Assembly (NCBI GenBank): GCA_021839095.1
Contig: JAKCBU010000040.1
Location: 1 to 7,851 of the forward strand
Direction: 5' to 3'
DNA length: 7,851 bases
Source: Pseudomonadota bacterium
GTDB taxonomy: Bacteria > Pseudomonadota > Gammaproteobacteria > Acidithiobacillales > Acidithiobacillaceae
The notes beneath the pieces are model-generated. The model saw nothing but the letters and a program-made list of their open reading frames with translations, made no database searches and was not told the DNA's origin. This document shows positions 1-6,590 of the stretch, one piece after another (the stretch's first letter is position 1; each line of letters starts with the position of its first letter). A program made the translations under genes and the position numbers.

Positions 1-692
1 CCGATCTTTTACTCTCCCGTTTGGGGTATTGCAGCCGTTCCGAGGTGCGTGATTTGCTGCGCGAAGGCCGTGTGCAGGTGGCCGGGGAAGCGCTACGCAA
101 GGCCTCCACCAAAGTGGAGGCGGCGCAGGTCCGGGTCGATGAGGCACCCATCGATCATCCCCAACCCCTGTATCTGCTTTATCACAAACCCTTGGGCAGG
201 GTTTGTGCCCACGATGATCCGCGCGCCATTTATCAGGATTTCCCGCCGCGCTGGCGTTATCGTCGCCCGTCCCTCAGCAGCGTGGGGCGTCTGGACCGGG
301 AAACCAGCGGGGTCTTGCTGCTCACCGATGATGGGGACTGGCTGCATCATTGGACGAGTCCGCGGCGGGCGATCCCCCGGCGTTATCGGGTGACGTTGCG
401 CGAGGCGCTATGCGATGACGCCGCGCAGCGCCTCGCGGCGGGCACCCTGATGCTTGACGGTGAGGACACCCCTTGCCGGCCAGCCGCCTTGCAACGGTTG
501 ACGGATCATGAGGTGCTGCTGACCCTCACCGAGGGCCGCTATCACGAAGTGCGGCGTCTCTTCGCGGCACTGGATAACCTGGTGCTGACTCTGCATCGCG
601 AAGCTTTTGGGCCTTTTATGCTGAACGAACTGGCCCCCGGTCAGTGGCGTGAACTCACAGGAGATGAGCGTGTGATGGAAACAACGGTATGA
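1..692 (+). CDS. rsuA: 16S rRNA pseudouridine synthase RsuA (5'-truncated by window edge)
   Basis: Pseudouridine synthase of the RsuA/RluB/E/F family. By family knowledge RsuA converts U516 of 16S rRNA to pseudouridine during 30S assembly. The reading frame is open to the left edge: codons from position 3 read DLLLSRLGYCSRSEV, the start of an S4 RNA-binding domain, so about three residues are missing. The TTG at 21 is only an internal leucine codon. The catalytic domain follows: the HKPLGRVCAHDD segment matches the KPxGxVC-DD strand of RsuA, and the catalytic aspartate lies in GRLDRETSG (codon 294-296). TDDGDWLHHWTSPR and the C-terminal EGRYHEVRRLFAA and LHREAFG motifs also resemble RsuA more than RluE. 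Its stop overlaps the nudJ start as ATGA, suggesting translational coupling. RluE is the main alternative, because E. coli rluE is followed by nudJ, but the motifs favour RsuA. Confidence 0.9.
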   Translation, partial: DLLLSRLGYCSRSEVRDLLREGRVQVAGEALRKASTKVEAAQVRVDEAPIDHPQPLYLLYHKPLGRVCAHDDPRAIYQDFPPRWRYRRPSLSSVGRLDRETSGVLLLTDDGDWLHHWTSPRRAIPRRYRVTLREALCDDAAQRLAAGTLMLDGEDTPCRPAALQRLTDHEVLLTLTEGRYHEVRRLFAALDNLVLTLHREAFGPFMLNELAPGQWRELTGDERVMETTV

Positions 693-1132
693 TCTGGGCA
701 CCGCATGTGACTGTGGCGGCCATCGTCGAAGAAAACGGCCGCTTTCTGCTGGTGGAAGAAATGGTGGAGGGGCGCCGGTGCTTCAATCAGCCCGCCGGTC
801 ACTGGGATCCGGGTGAGACATTGCGGGACGCGGTGGTACGCGAGACCCTGGAGGAAACGGGCCACCGTTTTCAGCCCGAATACCTCACCGGTATTTACCA
901 TTGGGAGCATCCCACCCGGGATCTGACCTATCTCCGCTTCGCCTTTGGTGGACGGCTCGGTCCGCGGGATCACGCGCTGCCGCTGGATGAAGGGATCATT
1001 GGTCCCTGCTGGCTCACCCCGGAGGAAATAACGCTTCGCCAGGGTGAGATGCGCAGCGGGATGGTGTCGCGCTGCATCGCCGACTATCGGGCGGGTAGGC
1101 GTTACCCGCTGGAGTTACTGCAATCCGTCTGA
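689..1132 (+). CDS. nudJ: NudJ-type Nudix hydrolase
   Basis: A 147-residue Nudix pyrophosphohydrolase. E. coli NudJ, the closest family I recognise, hydrolyses nucleoside di- and triphosphates and the thiamine precursor HMP-PP; the substrate here is inferred from that. The Nudix box is complete at residues 37-59: G37, E43, R51, E52, E55, E56 and G58, giving GX5EX7REXXEEXG for metal binding. NudJ-like signatures surround it: an N-terminal PHVTVAAIV strand, NQPAGHW before the box, and a C-terminal RYPLELL that matches RYPLEM in E. coli NudJ (153 aa). The ATG overlaps the rsuA stop (ATGA) and only a weak GGA lies upstream, so initiation probably depends on coupling. In E. coli nudJ follows another pseudouridine synthase gene (rluE) and precedes mnmA; here rppH follows instead. 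Confidence 0.85.
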   Translation: MIWAPHVTVAAIVEENGRFLLVEEMVEGRRCFNQPAGHWDPGETLRDAVVRETLEETGHRFQPEYLTGIYHWEHPTRDLTYLRFAFGGRLGPRDHALPLDEGIIGPCWLTPEEITLRQGEMRSGMVSRCIADYRAGRRYPLELLQSV

Positions 1133-1139
1133 ATCCCCG

Positions 1140-1169
1140 CGGCCGGCCGGTATGAAGTGCCGCCGGCCG
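1140..1169. repeat. GC-only 8-bp inverted repeat between nudJ and rppH
   Basis: CGGCCGGC at 1140-1147 is the exact reverse complement of GCCGGCCG at 1162-1169, with a 14-nt loop. An alternative pairing uses GCCGGT at 1146-1151 with ACCGGC at 1170-1175. No T-run follows, so it is not a standard rho-independent terminator. It could be an attenuating hairpin after nudJ or a protein site over the rppH -35 region. It could also be an ordinary consequence of high GC. Confidence 0.35.
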
Positions 1170-1185
1170 ACCGGCGTGCTATATT
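1157..1185 (+). promoter_or_regulatory. Candidate sigma70 promoter for rppH (extended -10)
   Basis: TATATT at 1180-1185 matches the -10 consensus at five of six positions and is preceded by TG at 1177-1178, an extended -10 arrangement. A 17-bp spacer leads to a weak -35, GTGCCG at 1157-1162. The predicted start near 1192 gives a leader of about 25 nt before rppH. A perfect 8-bp inverted repeat (1140-1147 with 1162-1169) overlaps the -35. Prediction by eye only. Confidence 0.4.
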
Positions 1186-1216
1186 CTGGCGAAAGGCATC
1201 GGTAGAGACGATGAAC

Positions 1217-1705
1217 ATGATAGACGCGGACGGCTATCGCCCCAATGTGGGCATGATCATTTGCAATGCACAAAATCAGGTGCTGTGGGCCAAGCGCAGA
1301 GGGGAAGATGCTTGGCAATTTCCCCAGGGCGGGATCGACCGCGCGGAGTCGCCGGAGCAGGCGATGTTCCGTGAGCTGGAAGAAGAAGTGGGGACCGCCA
1401 AGGTCTGCATCATAGGACGGACCCAAGACTGGCTGCGCTACGAGGTTCCCTGTCCCCGCAACCGCGCCAGCCGCCGCCGGTACCGTGGGCAAAAGCAGAT
1501 TTGGTTCTTACTCCGATTTGAAGGGGAAGAGACGGAAATCAACCTGCGCACGCAGCAGCCGGAGTTCGAAGACTGGCGCTGGGTGGATTACTGGGTGCCG
1601 GTCGATGAAATCATCGCGTTCAAGCGCCGTGTGTACTGGCAGGCCTTGCGAGAGCTGGCGCCGCTGATTGGCATGACGGCGCCGGCGACCCCGCCTTGCG
1701 GGTAG
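1217..1705 (+). CDS. rppH: RNA pyrophosphohydrolase RppH
   Basis: RppH removes pyrophosphate from 5'-triphosphorylated RNA, leaving a 5' monophosphate that stimulates RNase E-type decay. From this ATG the 162-residue product begins [17 protein letters not shown], aligning with the start of E. coli Rpp[10 protein letters not shown] leads into a complete Nudix box: G38, E44, R52, E53, E56, E57 and G59. Downstream RppH hallmarks are [31 protein letters not shown] and VxxFKRRVY. The protein lacks the last dozen or so residues of the E. coli protein (176 aa), which are variable in the family. A second in-frame ATG at 1211 would add Met-Asn. I prefer 1217 by homology and because the weak GGTAGAGA element (1201-1208) is 8 nt from it but only 2 nt from 1211. 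A GTG at 1157 is too far upstream. It converges on ychF with a 13-bp gap. Confidence 0.92.
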   Translation: MIDADGYRPNVGMIICNAQNQVLWAKRRGEDAWQFPQGGIDRAESPEQAMFRELEEEVGTAKVCIIGRTQDWLRYEVPCPRNRASRRRYRGQKQIWFLLRFEGEETEINLRTQQPEFEDWRWVDYWVPVDEIIAFKRRVYWQALRELAPLIGMTAPATPPCG

Positions 1706-1718
1706 CCGTCTTTCCGGC

Positions 1719-2813
1719 TCACACGTTAAACAGGAAGTTCAGCACGTCACCATCCTGCACCACGTACTCTTTGCCCTCCGCGCGCATTTTGCCGGCCTCT
1801 TTCGCACCGTGCTCCCCCTTGTAACGGAGGAAATCGGCGTAGGCGATGGTCTGGGCGCGGATGAAGCCACGCTCGAAATCACTGTGGATCACGCCAGCGG
1901 CCTGAGGGGCGGTGGCCCCCACCGGGATGGTCCAGGCACGGACCTCCTTCACCCCGGCGGTGAAGTAGGTCTGCAAGCCCAGCAAGCGGTAAGCCGCCCG
2001 GATGATTCGGTTCAGGCCCGGTTCTTCCAGACCCAAATCCTGCAGGAAGGCGCGTTGCTCTTCCGGTTCCAGTTCCGCCAGATCCGACTCGATCGCGGCG
2101 CAGACGGGGACGATGCTGGCCTGCCGGGCGACCGCCCAGGCCTCCAGTGGCGCCCGCCAGGGGTCGTCCTCCCGCAACGCATCCTCGGCCACATTGGCGA
2201 TGACCATGAGGGGTTTCATGGTCAGCAGACAGAGGCTGCGCAGATGATCCCGTTCCTCCCGATTCAAATCCAGGCTGGCGGCGGGCTTGCCTTCATTGAG
2301 GTGGGGCAGCAGGCGGGTCATGGCGGCTAGCTCGGCCACGGCATCCTTGTGGCCGCCCTTGGCCTGCCGCGCCACCCGTGCCTGCGCCTTCTCCACGGTA
2401 CCGAGATCGGCCAGGATCAGTTCGGTCAACACCACTTCCAAATCGGTCACCGGGTCCACATGGCCGCTCACGTGGACGACGTTGGGATCCGTAAAACAGC
2501 GGGTGACCAAGGCGATGGCGTCGGTTTCGCGGATATGGGCCAGAAACTGGTTGCCCAATCCCTCTCCCTGCGCCGCCCCGGCCACCAGACCCGCGATGTC
2601 CACGAATTCCATGGTGGCGGGCACCACATGCTGTGGTTTGACGATCTCCGCCAGCGCTTGTAGACGTGGATCGGGCACGTTGACCAGACCGACGTTGGGC
2701 TCGATCGTGCAAAAGGGATAATTCTCCGCCGCGATCCCGGCCTTGGTGATGGCGTTGAAGAGAGTGGATTTGCCGACATTGGGTAAACCGACGATGCCGC
2801 AGGCCAAGGCCAT
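1719..2813 (-). CDS. ychF: Redox-regulated ATPase YchF (Ola1 family)
   Basis: A 364-residue Obg-superfamily P-loop protein that, by family knowledge, prefers ATP over GTP and associates with ribosomes and the proteasome or stress response. Visible motifs are the Walker A/G1 loop GLPNVGKST (residues 9-17), the G3 motif [14 protein letters not shown] (from D72) and the altered G4 motif N207-V-A-E210. NxxE in place of NKxD is the signature explaining ATP specificity. A C-terminal TGS domain spans about 280-363, ending in the [11 protein letters not shown] typical of YchF. Cys35, implicated in redox control of E. coli YchF, is present in NYPFC. The length matches the family (363 aa in E. coli). 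It is the last gene of the mrdA-rplY-pth-ychF run. Its ribosome binding site TAGGAGC contains the pth stop codon TAG (2823-2825), so pth and ychF are tightly coupled. The pth-ychF pairing is conserved widely in bacteria. Confidence 0.97.
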   Translation of the reverse strand: MALACGIVGLPNVGKSTLFNAITKAGIAAENYPFCTIEPNVGLVNVPDPRLQALAEIVKPQHVVPATMEFVDIAGLVAGAAQGEGLGNQFLAHIRETDAIALVTRCFTDPNVVHVSGHVDPVTDLEVVLTELILADLGTVEKAQARVARQAKGGHKDAVAELAAMTRLLPHLNEGKPAASLDLNREERDHLRSLCLLTMKPLMVIANVAEDALREDDPWRAPLEAWAVARQASIVPVCAAIESDLAELEPEEQRAFLQDLGLEEPGLNRIIRAAYRLLGLQTYFTAGVKEVRAWTIPVGATAPQAAGVIHSDFERGFIRAQTIAYADFLRYKGEHGAKEAGKMRAEGKEYVVQDGDVLNFLFNV

Positions 2814-2822
2814 GAGAAGCTC

Positions 2823-3392
2823 CTAATCGCTGTGCAGGGTTTTTTGCGCCGCATCCGTGCGGCCGTTGAGAAAGTCCGGGAGTACCGCGAGACTGCGGGC
2901 GATGGCCTCGTCTATCCGTGTTTTTTCCGTCACCGTCGGTATGCCCAGCACATAGCCGATGACGGCATCCTTGTGCCCCGGATGGCCGATGCCAATGCGC
3001 AGCCGCCAATAGTCACGGGTGCCAAAGACGCGGTCCAGATCACGCAGGCCATTATGCCCGCCGTGCCCGCCGCCCCACTTGAGCCGCGCCGTGCCGGGCG
3101 GCAGATCCAACTCATCGTGAATCACCAGAATGCGCTCTACGGGCACTTTATAAAAGGCCGCCATGGACCGCACCGGTCCACCGCTGCGGTTCATGAAATC
3201 CTGAGGCAGGCACAGCCCCAGTTCCAGCCCCTGCTCGTGCAGGCGGGTGGCCAGACAACGCCAGCGCTTCTCCATGCGCAAAGACGCCCCGGCCCGATCC
3301 GCCAGGGTCTGGAGCGTCCAGAAGCCGGCATTGTGACGGGTTCGGGCGTAATCCGCGCCGGGGTTGCCGAGACCCGCCAACAACCAGTCCAT
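2823..3392 (-). CDS. pth: Peptidyl-tRNA hydrolase
   Basis: Pth cleaves peptidyl-tRNA released prematurely from ribosomes, recycling tRNA; it is essential in E. coli. The 189-residue product keeps every catalytic or substrate-binding residue known in the E. coli enzyme at identical numbering: N10 (GLGNPG), the catalytic base H20 (TRHNAG), N68 (FMNRSGG), D93 (IHDELDLPPG) and N114 (GGHGGHNGLRD). The C-terminal lid helix is present (RIDEAIARSLAVLPDFLNG). The start is supported by the exact N-terminal alignment and by a 6-bp gap to the rplY stop, which suggests translational coupling. It lies between rplY and ychF, the common proteobacterial order. Nothing in the sequence looks degraded. Confidence 0.97.
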   Translation of the reverse strand: MDWLLAGLGNPGADYARTRHNAGFWTLQTLADRAGASLRMEKRWRCLATRLHEQGLELGLCLPQDFMNRSGGPVRSMAAFYKVPVERILVIHDELDLPPGTARLKWGGGHGGHNGLRDLDRVFGTRDYWRLRIGIGHPGHKDAVIGYVLGIPTVTEKTRIDEAIARSLAVLPDFLNGRTDAAQKTLHSD

Positions 3393-3398
3393 GAGCGC

Positions 3399-4010
3399 TC
3401 AGGCAGTGGCTTCCGGCGTCTCTTCTTCCGCCTCGGCACCGGTACGTGGATTATGAATGGAGACGATCTCCTTGTCGTCCTCGTGCAGCAGCGGTACGAG
3501 TGTCACCCCCGCGGGCGCGCTGATCTGTGACAGATGGAGGCTTTCACCGATGCACAATGCCGCGATATCCACTTCGATGGCCTCCGGCAGACGATCCACC
3601 GGCGCTTCCACTTCCACTTCCACGAGCGCGCGGTGCAGTACCCCGCCGGCCTTGATCCCGGCGCAGGTGCCCTCGTTGAGAAGGTGGATCGGGACATGCA
3701 GGCGTACCCGCTCACCGGCATGGACGCGCAAAAAATCCAGGTGCAGCACTTCTTCCTTATAGGGATGCATCTGAATGTCGCGGATCAGCGCCGTCTCGTT
3801 CCCGTGGGGAAAACGCAGGGTGATGATGTGGGTGTAGGCGCGCTCGTCGGGCAGCAGTTTGCGCAGCAGCCGGGCTTCAATGCTCAGGCTCTGGGCCGCC
3901 TTGCCGTCTCCGTAGAGTACCGCGGGCACCATGCCGGTACGACGCAGGCGACGGCTGGGGCGGCGGCCATTTTCTTCGCGCGGGTGGGCCGCGATGGTGA
4001 AATCTGTCAT
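3399..4010 (-). CDS. rplY: 50S ribosomal protein L25, long CTC/TL5 form
   Basis: L25/CTC binds 5S rRNA in the large subunit. This is the two-domain form (203 aa), unlike the roughly 94-residue E. coli L25. Residues 1 to about 92 form the 5S-binding domain: HPREENGRRPSRRLRRTGMVPAVLYG is the recognisable N-terminal signature, followed by IRDIQMHPYKEEVLHLDFLRV. Residues from about 95 to 190 form the CTC beta-domain (VHAGERVRLHVPIHLLNEG, then GVLHRALVEVEVEAPVDRLPEAIEVDI). The tail is acidic (EAEEETPEA). The ATG has a strong Shine-Dalgarno AAGGAG on the minus strand (4019-4024), 8 nt away. In many proteobacteria prs precedes rplY; here mrdA lies 21 bp upstream instead, so rplY probably shares the mrdA transcript unless an internal promoter exists. 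Confidence 0.95.
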   Translation of the reverse strand: MTDFTIAAHPREENGRRPSRRLRRTGMVPAVLYGDGKAAQSLSIEARLLRKLLPDERAYTHIITLRFPHGNETALIRDIQMHPYKEEVLHLDFLRVHAGERVRLHVPIHLLNEGTCAGIKAGGVLHRALVEVEVEAPVDRLPEAIEVDIAALCIGESLHLSQISAPAGVTLVPLLHEDDKEIVSIHNPRTGAEAEEETPEATA

Positions 4011-4031
4011 TTGAGGGACTCCTTATGGGTG

Positions 4032-5933
4032 TCATGGATGAGCGGGGCGAGGGTTGACAGAACCTTTCTCCCCATTGGCAAGGGGCGCATCATAATGGGT
4101 TGCGGACTTTTCGGCAACTTTTTCAGGCGGTTTCCCATCAGGTTCCAGATAGGCCTGGATGACCGCGCGGGCAATCGGCAGGGCCTGCCAGGCATTGTGC
4201 CCGCCATATTCCACCACCACGGCCACGGCGATTTTGGGATGATGCACGGGCGCCCAGCCGATGAAGAGGGAGTCGTTGTTATAAATGGTGCGGCCATGTT
4301 TATAACCCACCGGCACTTGCGCCGTACCGGTTTTACCGGCAATGGAGATGCCGGGAATGCTGATGCTGTGGCAGGTGCCGGTGTTGACGCAGGCTTCCAT
4401 GCCTTTGTGCACCGCCTGCATGGCCTTCGCCGAAATATGCAGGTTGATGGGCCGCGCCGCGGGTATGGGTACTTGCCGGCCCGTGCGCGGGTCGATAAAG
4501 GCCTTGGCCACCTGCGGACGCACCAGCTTGCCGCCATTGGCGAGCGCGGAGACGGCGCGCGCCAATTGCAGGGGCGTCACCAGCAGATAGCCCTGACCAA
4601 TCCCGAGAATCACCGAATCACCCGTGTACCAGGGCGCGTGCATGTGCTTACGCTTCCAGGCCGGGGTGGGCACCAGACCACTGGCTCCGCCAGGCAGATC
4701 GACAGGCGGCGTGCTGCCGAAGCCGAAGCGCCATAAGGCCTGGTCCTGCCTCGCAATGCCCATCTTCGCCGCAAGCTTGTAGTAGAAGACATCCACCGAC
4801 CAGGCCAACGCTTTGGTCAGACCGGTGTTGCCAAATCCGCGCCGATTCCAGTCCCAGTAGGTGTGCCCGCCAAGTTGGTAATTGCCAGCGCAGAAAGTAT
4901 GAAAGTCCGGGGCGATCACACCATCCTGGATGGCCTGAACGGAGTAGAAAGGCTTGGCACAAGACCCCGGTGGATAAAGACCGTTATCCGCGCGGTTCAT
5001 CAATGGACGTCCCGGATTATGCAAAAGACTTTGCCAGTGCGCCGTGCTGATGCCGTCCACGAACCAGTTGGCGTTGAAGCTGGGACTGGTGACCATGGCC
5101 AGCACGGCGCCGGTGTTCGGGTCGAGAGCGACCACGGCGCCGCGATAGCCGTTGCCCCGGAAAGCTTCCGCCCCGGCCTGTTGCACGCGCAGGCGGAGGT
5201 GGGTCAGCAGGTTGTCGCCGGGTTGTGCCGGGATATCGCGCAGGGTACCCACCTGCAATCCTCTGGCGTCGATATCCTTGATCTGGTAGCCCATGTTGCC
5301 GCGCAACTGACGTTCGTAATAGCGTTCCAGGCCGCTCTTACCGATGTAATTGCGTCCCAGATAGGTGTGGGCCCGAAAATGCTTCAAATCGGCGGCGGTA
5401 ATGGGACCGACATAACCCACGACGTGAGAAAAAAGGGTGTCATACGGGTAATAGCGATGGAGCATGGCCACGACACGGACGCCGGGCAGTTCCAGTGCCC
5501 GCACGGCCACGGCGGCGATCTGGGGCGGTGTCAGGCCGGTTTTGAGGACCACCGGATCAAACGCGGGTTTCCCCAGACGCCGCTCGTGAAATCGATGCAT
5601 ATCCTCGGCATCGAGCCCCAGCAGTTTCCGCAGACGTCGCAGGGTCGCCGGCAGATCGGGCACCTGATCGGGAATGATCTCCAGGGCGTAGGTGGGCTGG
5701 TTCTCCGCCAGCACCTCGCCATGATCGGCAAGTATCAGGCCACGTGGCGGTGCGACCGGGACGAGGGCGACATGATTGTCGTAGGCCAGCGTACGGAACT
5801 TGGCGAAATGCAGCAGTTCCAGATCCATCACGCGCAGGAGCACGACCACGGTCGCCAGCAACATCATCAGGGCGGCCACCCCCAGCCGGAGGCGAAAGGT
5901 ATGCGCGCGGTCGCTGGGGTCAGAGACGGTCAT
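4032..5933 (-). CDS. mrdA: Penicillin-binding protein 2 (peptidoglycan D,D-transpeptidase)
   Basis: Class B PBP that crosslinks peptidoglycan for rod-shape elongation, normally as partner of the RodA glycosyltransferase. The 633-residue product has a cytoplasmic stub, one membrane anchor (about residues 14-36, hydrophobic LGVAALMMLLATVVVLL), a PBP dimerisation/pedestal domain (about 60-245, with APPRGLILADHGEVLAEN and IGKSGLERYYERQLRG) and a transpeptidase domain. Catalytic motifs are S324-C-A-K327 (PPGSCAKPF), the PBP2-type SxD motif S379-V-D and K534-T-G (AGKTGTAQ). The SCAK box is unusual, since most PBP2s read STxK. I chose the ATG at 5933, just before the anchor. A GTG at 5984 extends the frame by 17 residues, but neither start has a good ribosome binding site. 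No rodA, mreB, mreC or mreD is visible; the gene heads a minus-strand run with rplY, pth and ychF. FtsI is excluded by the SxD motif and the PBP2-like N-terminus. Confidence 0.93.
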   Translation of the reverse strand: MTVSDPSDRAHTFRLRLGVAALMMLLATVVVLLRVMDLELLHFAKFRTLAYDNHVALVPVAPPRGLILADHGEVLAENQPTYALEIIPDQVPDLPATLRRLRKLLGLDAEDMHRFHERRLGKPAFDPVVLKTGLTPPQIAAVAVRALELPGVRVVAMLHRYYPYDTLFSHVVGYVGPITAADLKHFRAHTYLGRNYIGKSGLERYYERQLRGNMGYQIKDIDARGLQVGTLRDIPAQPGDNLLTHLRLRVQQAGAEAFRGNGYRGAVVALDPNTGAVLAMVTSPSFNANWFVDGISTAHWQSLLHNPGRPLMNRADNGLYPPGSCAKPFYSVQAIQDGVIAPDFHTFCAGNYQLGGHTYWDWNRRGFGNTGLTKALAWSVDVFYYKLAAKMGIARQDQALWRFGFGSTPPVDLPGGASGLVPTPAWKRKHMHAPWYTGDSVILGIGQGYLLVTPLQLARAVSALANGGKLVRPQVAKAFIDPRTGRQVPIPAARPINLHISAKAMQAVHKGMEACVNTGTCHSISIPGISIAGKTGTAQVPVGYKHGRTIYNNDSLFIGWAPVHHPKIAVAVVVEYGGHNAWQALPIARAVIQAYLEPDGKPPEKVAEKSATHYDAPLANGEKGSVNPRPAHP

Positions 5934-5956
5934 AAGCGGGTGCAGCCGGATTCGGT

Positions 5957-5985
5957 TTGCAAATGGCGGGGGCGCTTCGTACACT
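5957..5985 (+). promoter_or_regulatory. Candidate sigma70 promoter for the TIGR02449-zapA genes
   Basis: TTGCAA at 5957-5962 (four of six to TTGACA) and TACACT at 5980-5985 (four of six to TATAAT) are separated by exactly 17 bp. The expected start near 5992 gives a leader of about 29 nt. The element lies in the 87-bp divergent gap with mrdA. No equally good promoter is visible on the minus strand for mrdA. Prediction by eye. Confidence 0.4.
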
Positions 5986-6020
5986 CAAAAGCGGAATCAT
6001 TGGTGAGATGGGGAGGCGCA

Positions 6021-6260
6021 GTGGAGGAGTCCCGTTTTGAATCCCTGTTCGCGGAGCTGGAAAGCATTATAACGGATTATCGCGGCTTGCGTCGCCATCT
6101 GAAAGGGGAGGGACGTGAAAAACACGCCCTGCAGCTTCTACAAAAGCAAATCCAGTCCCTGGATGCGGAAAACATCCAGTTGCGGGCGCGTCAGGAAGCG
6201 GTGTGCTCACGTCTCAGCGAGCTGCTGGCGCAGGTCAGTCAATGGGAAAACGAATTATAA
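6021..6260 (+). CDS. Small coiled-coil protein, TIGR02449-like (ZapB-like)
   Basis: A 79-residue protein of unknown biochemical function. Almost the whole sequence is predicted helix with heptad spacing. Residues 1-26 form one amphipathic stretch (FESLFAELESIITDY), then a short charged break (HLKGEGREKH), then a long coiled coil from about residue 36 to the end (LQKQIQSLDAENIQLRARQ). The LRARQ segment and the position directly before zapA and the 6S RNA fit the TIGR02449 family of small gammaproteobacterial proteins. The shape recalls ZapB, the coiled-coil partner of ZapA, so a role at the Z-ring is plausible but inferred. The GTG at 6021 is preceded by GGGAGG (6011-6016), four nt away, which is short. 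A GTG at 6003 is possible but has no ribosome binding site. It is 14 bp upstream of zapA, probably the same operon. Confidence 0.8.
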   Translation: MEESRFESLFAELESIITDYRGLRRHLKGEGREKHALQLLQKQIQSLDAENIQLRARQEAVCSRLSELLAQVSQWENEL

Positions 6261-6274
6261 GGATGGAGGAGCCA

Positions 6275-6583
6275 ATGCCTGAAACGACTCGCACGGCCAG
6301 CACGGATCGTGTCCATATCACCTTGCTGGGGCAGAGTTATCAGGTACCTTGTCAACCTGAGGAGCAAGCATTGCTGCGGGAAGCGGTGGCCCTGCTGACG
6401 GAGCGGCTCGAAGCGGCGCGGGCGCGGGCCGTCAGCAAGGAGCGCACCGCCCTGATGGTCGCCGTCAACCTTGCGGCGGATCTGCAGCGAGCCCGCCAGG
6501 AGCTGCAGGAGCGCGATCAATGGCTCACCGCCCTGGAAGATCGCCTGCGCCGGTTGGTTGACATGGGTAAGGGGGCGGAGTAG
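6275..6583 (+). CDS. zapA: Cell division protein ZapA
   Basis: ZapA binds FtsZ in the cytoplasm and promotes bundling of protofilaments and Z-ring stability. The 102-residue product fits the family (about 100-110 aa). An N-terminal beta-rich globular part (residues 12-26, VHITLLGQSYQVPCQ) is followed by LLREAVALLTERLEAARA, the core helix carrying the usual ZapA pattern. The long C-terminal helix (about 52-96, ALMVAVNLAADLQRARQEL and onward) makes the dimer and tetramer coiled coil. The ATG at 6275 has GGAGGA at 6265-6270. An in-frame ATG at 6263 would add four residues and has a poorer site. The end of the gene carries the -35 and -10 of the 6S RNA promoter, so the last codons are doubly constrained. 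Confidence 0.92.
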   Translation: MPETTRTASTDRVHITLLGQSYQVPCQPEEQALLREAVALLTERLEAARARAVSKERTALMVAVNLAADLQRARQELQERDQWLTALEDRLRRLVDMGKGAE

Positions 6584-6586
6584 CGT
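6558..6586 (+). promoter_or_regulatory. 6S RNA promoter inside the 3' end of zapA
   Basis: A perfect -35, TTGACA at 6558-6563, lies 17 bp from TAGCGT at 6581-6586, which keeps the three most important -10 bases (T1, A2, T6). The predicted start is within 6591-6594, where the sequence ATTGCCTCC begins, matching the ATT-start of E. coli 6S. The first three bases of the -10 are the zapA stop codon TAG. Confidence 0.6.
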
Positions 6587-6590
6587 GGTG

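Noticed and set aside
1704..1719. AGCCG-TCTTTC-CGGCT hairpin between convergent rppH and ychF
   Set aside because: A 5-bp stem with no downstream T-run on either strand is too weak to call a terminator, although its position would suit one.
1809..2330. Plus-strand open frame inside ychF
   Set aside because: It is antisense to a complete, motif-rich YchF; its Gly/Gln/Asp-rich composition is typical of shadow frames.
3534..4736. 400-codon plus-strand open frame across rplY and mrdA
   Set aside because: It spans two well-supported minus-strand genes and their junction, shows no recognisable motifs, and is explained by codon bias on the opposite strand.
4863..6260. Long plus-strand open frame (465 codons) antisense to mrdA and running into the small coiled-coil gene
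   Set aside because: Everything before about 6021 is the antisense shadow of PBP2 in GC-rich DNA, with low-complexity His/Gln/Gly-rich content and no family motifs. Only the last 79 codons form a real gene with its own promoter and ribosome binding site.
6203..6274. Upstream start for zapA at 6203
   Set aside because: It overlaps the end of the preceding gene and adds non-ZapA residues; ATG 6275 has a good Shine-Dalgarno and fits the family length.
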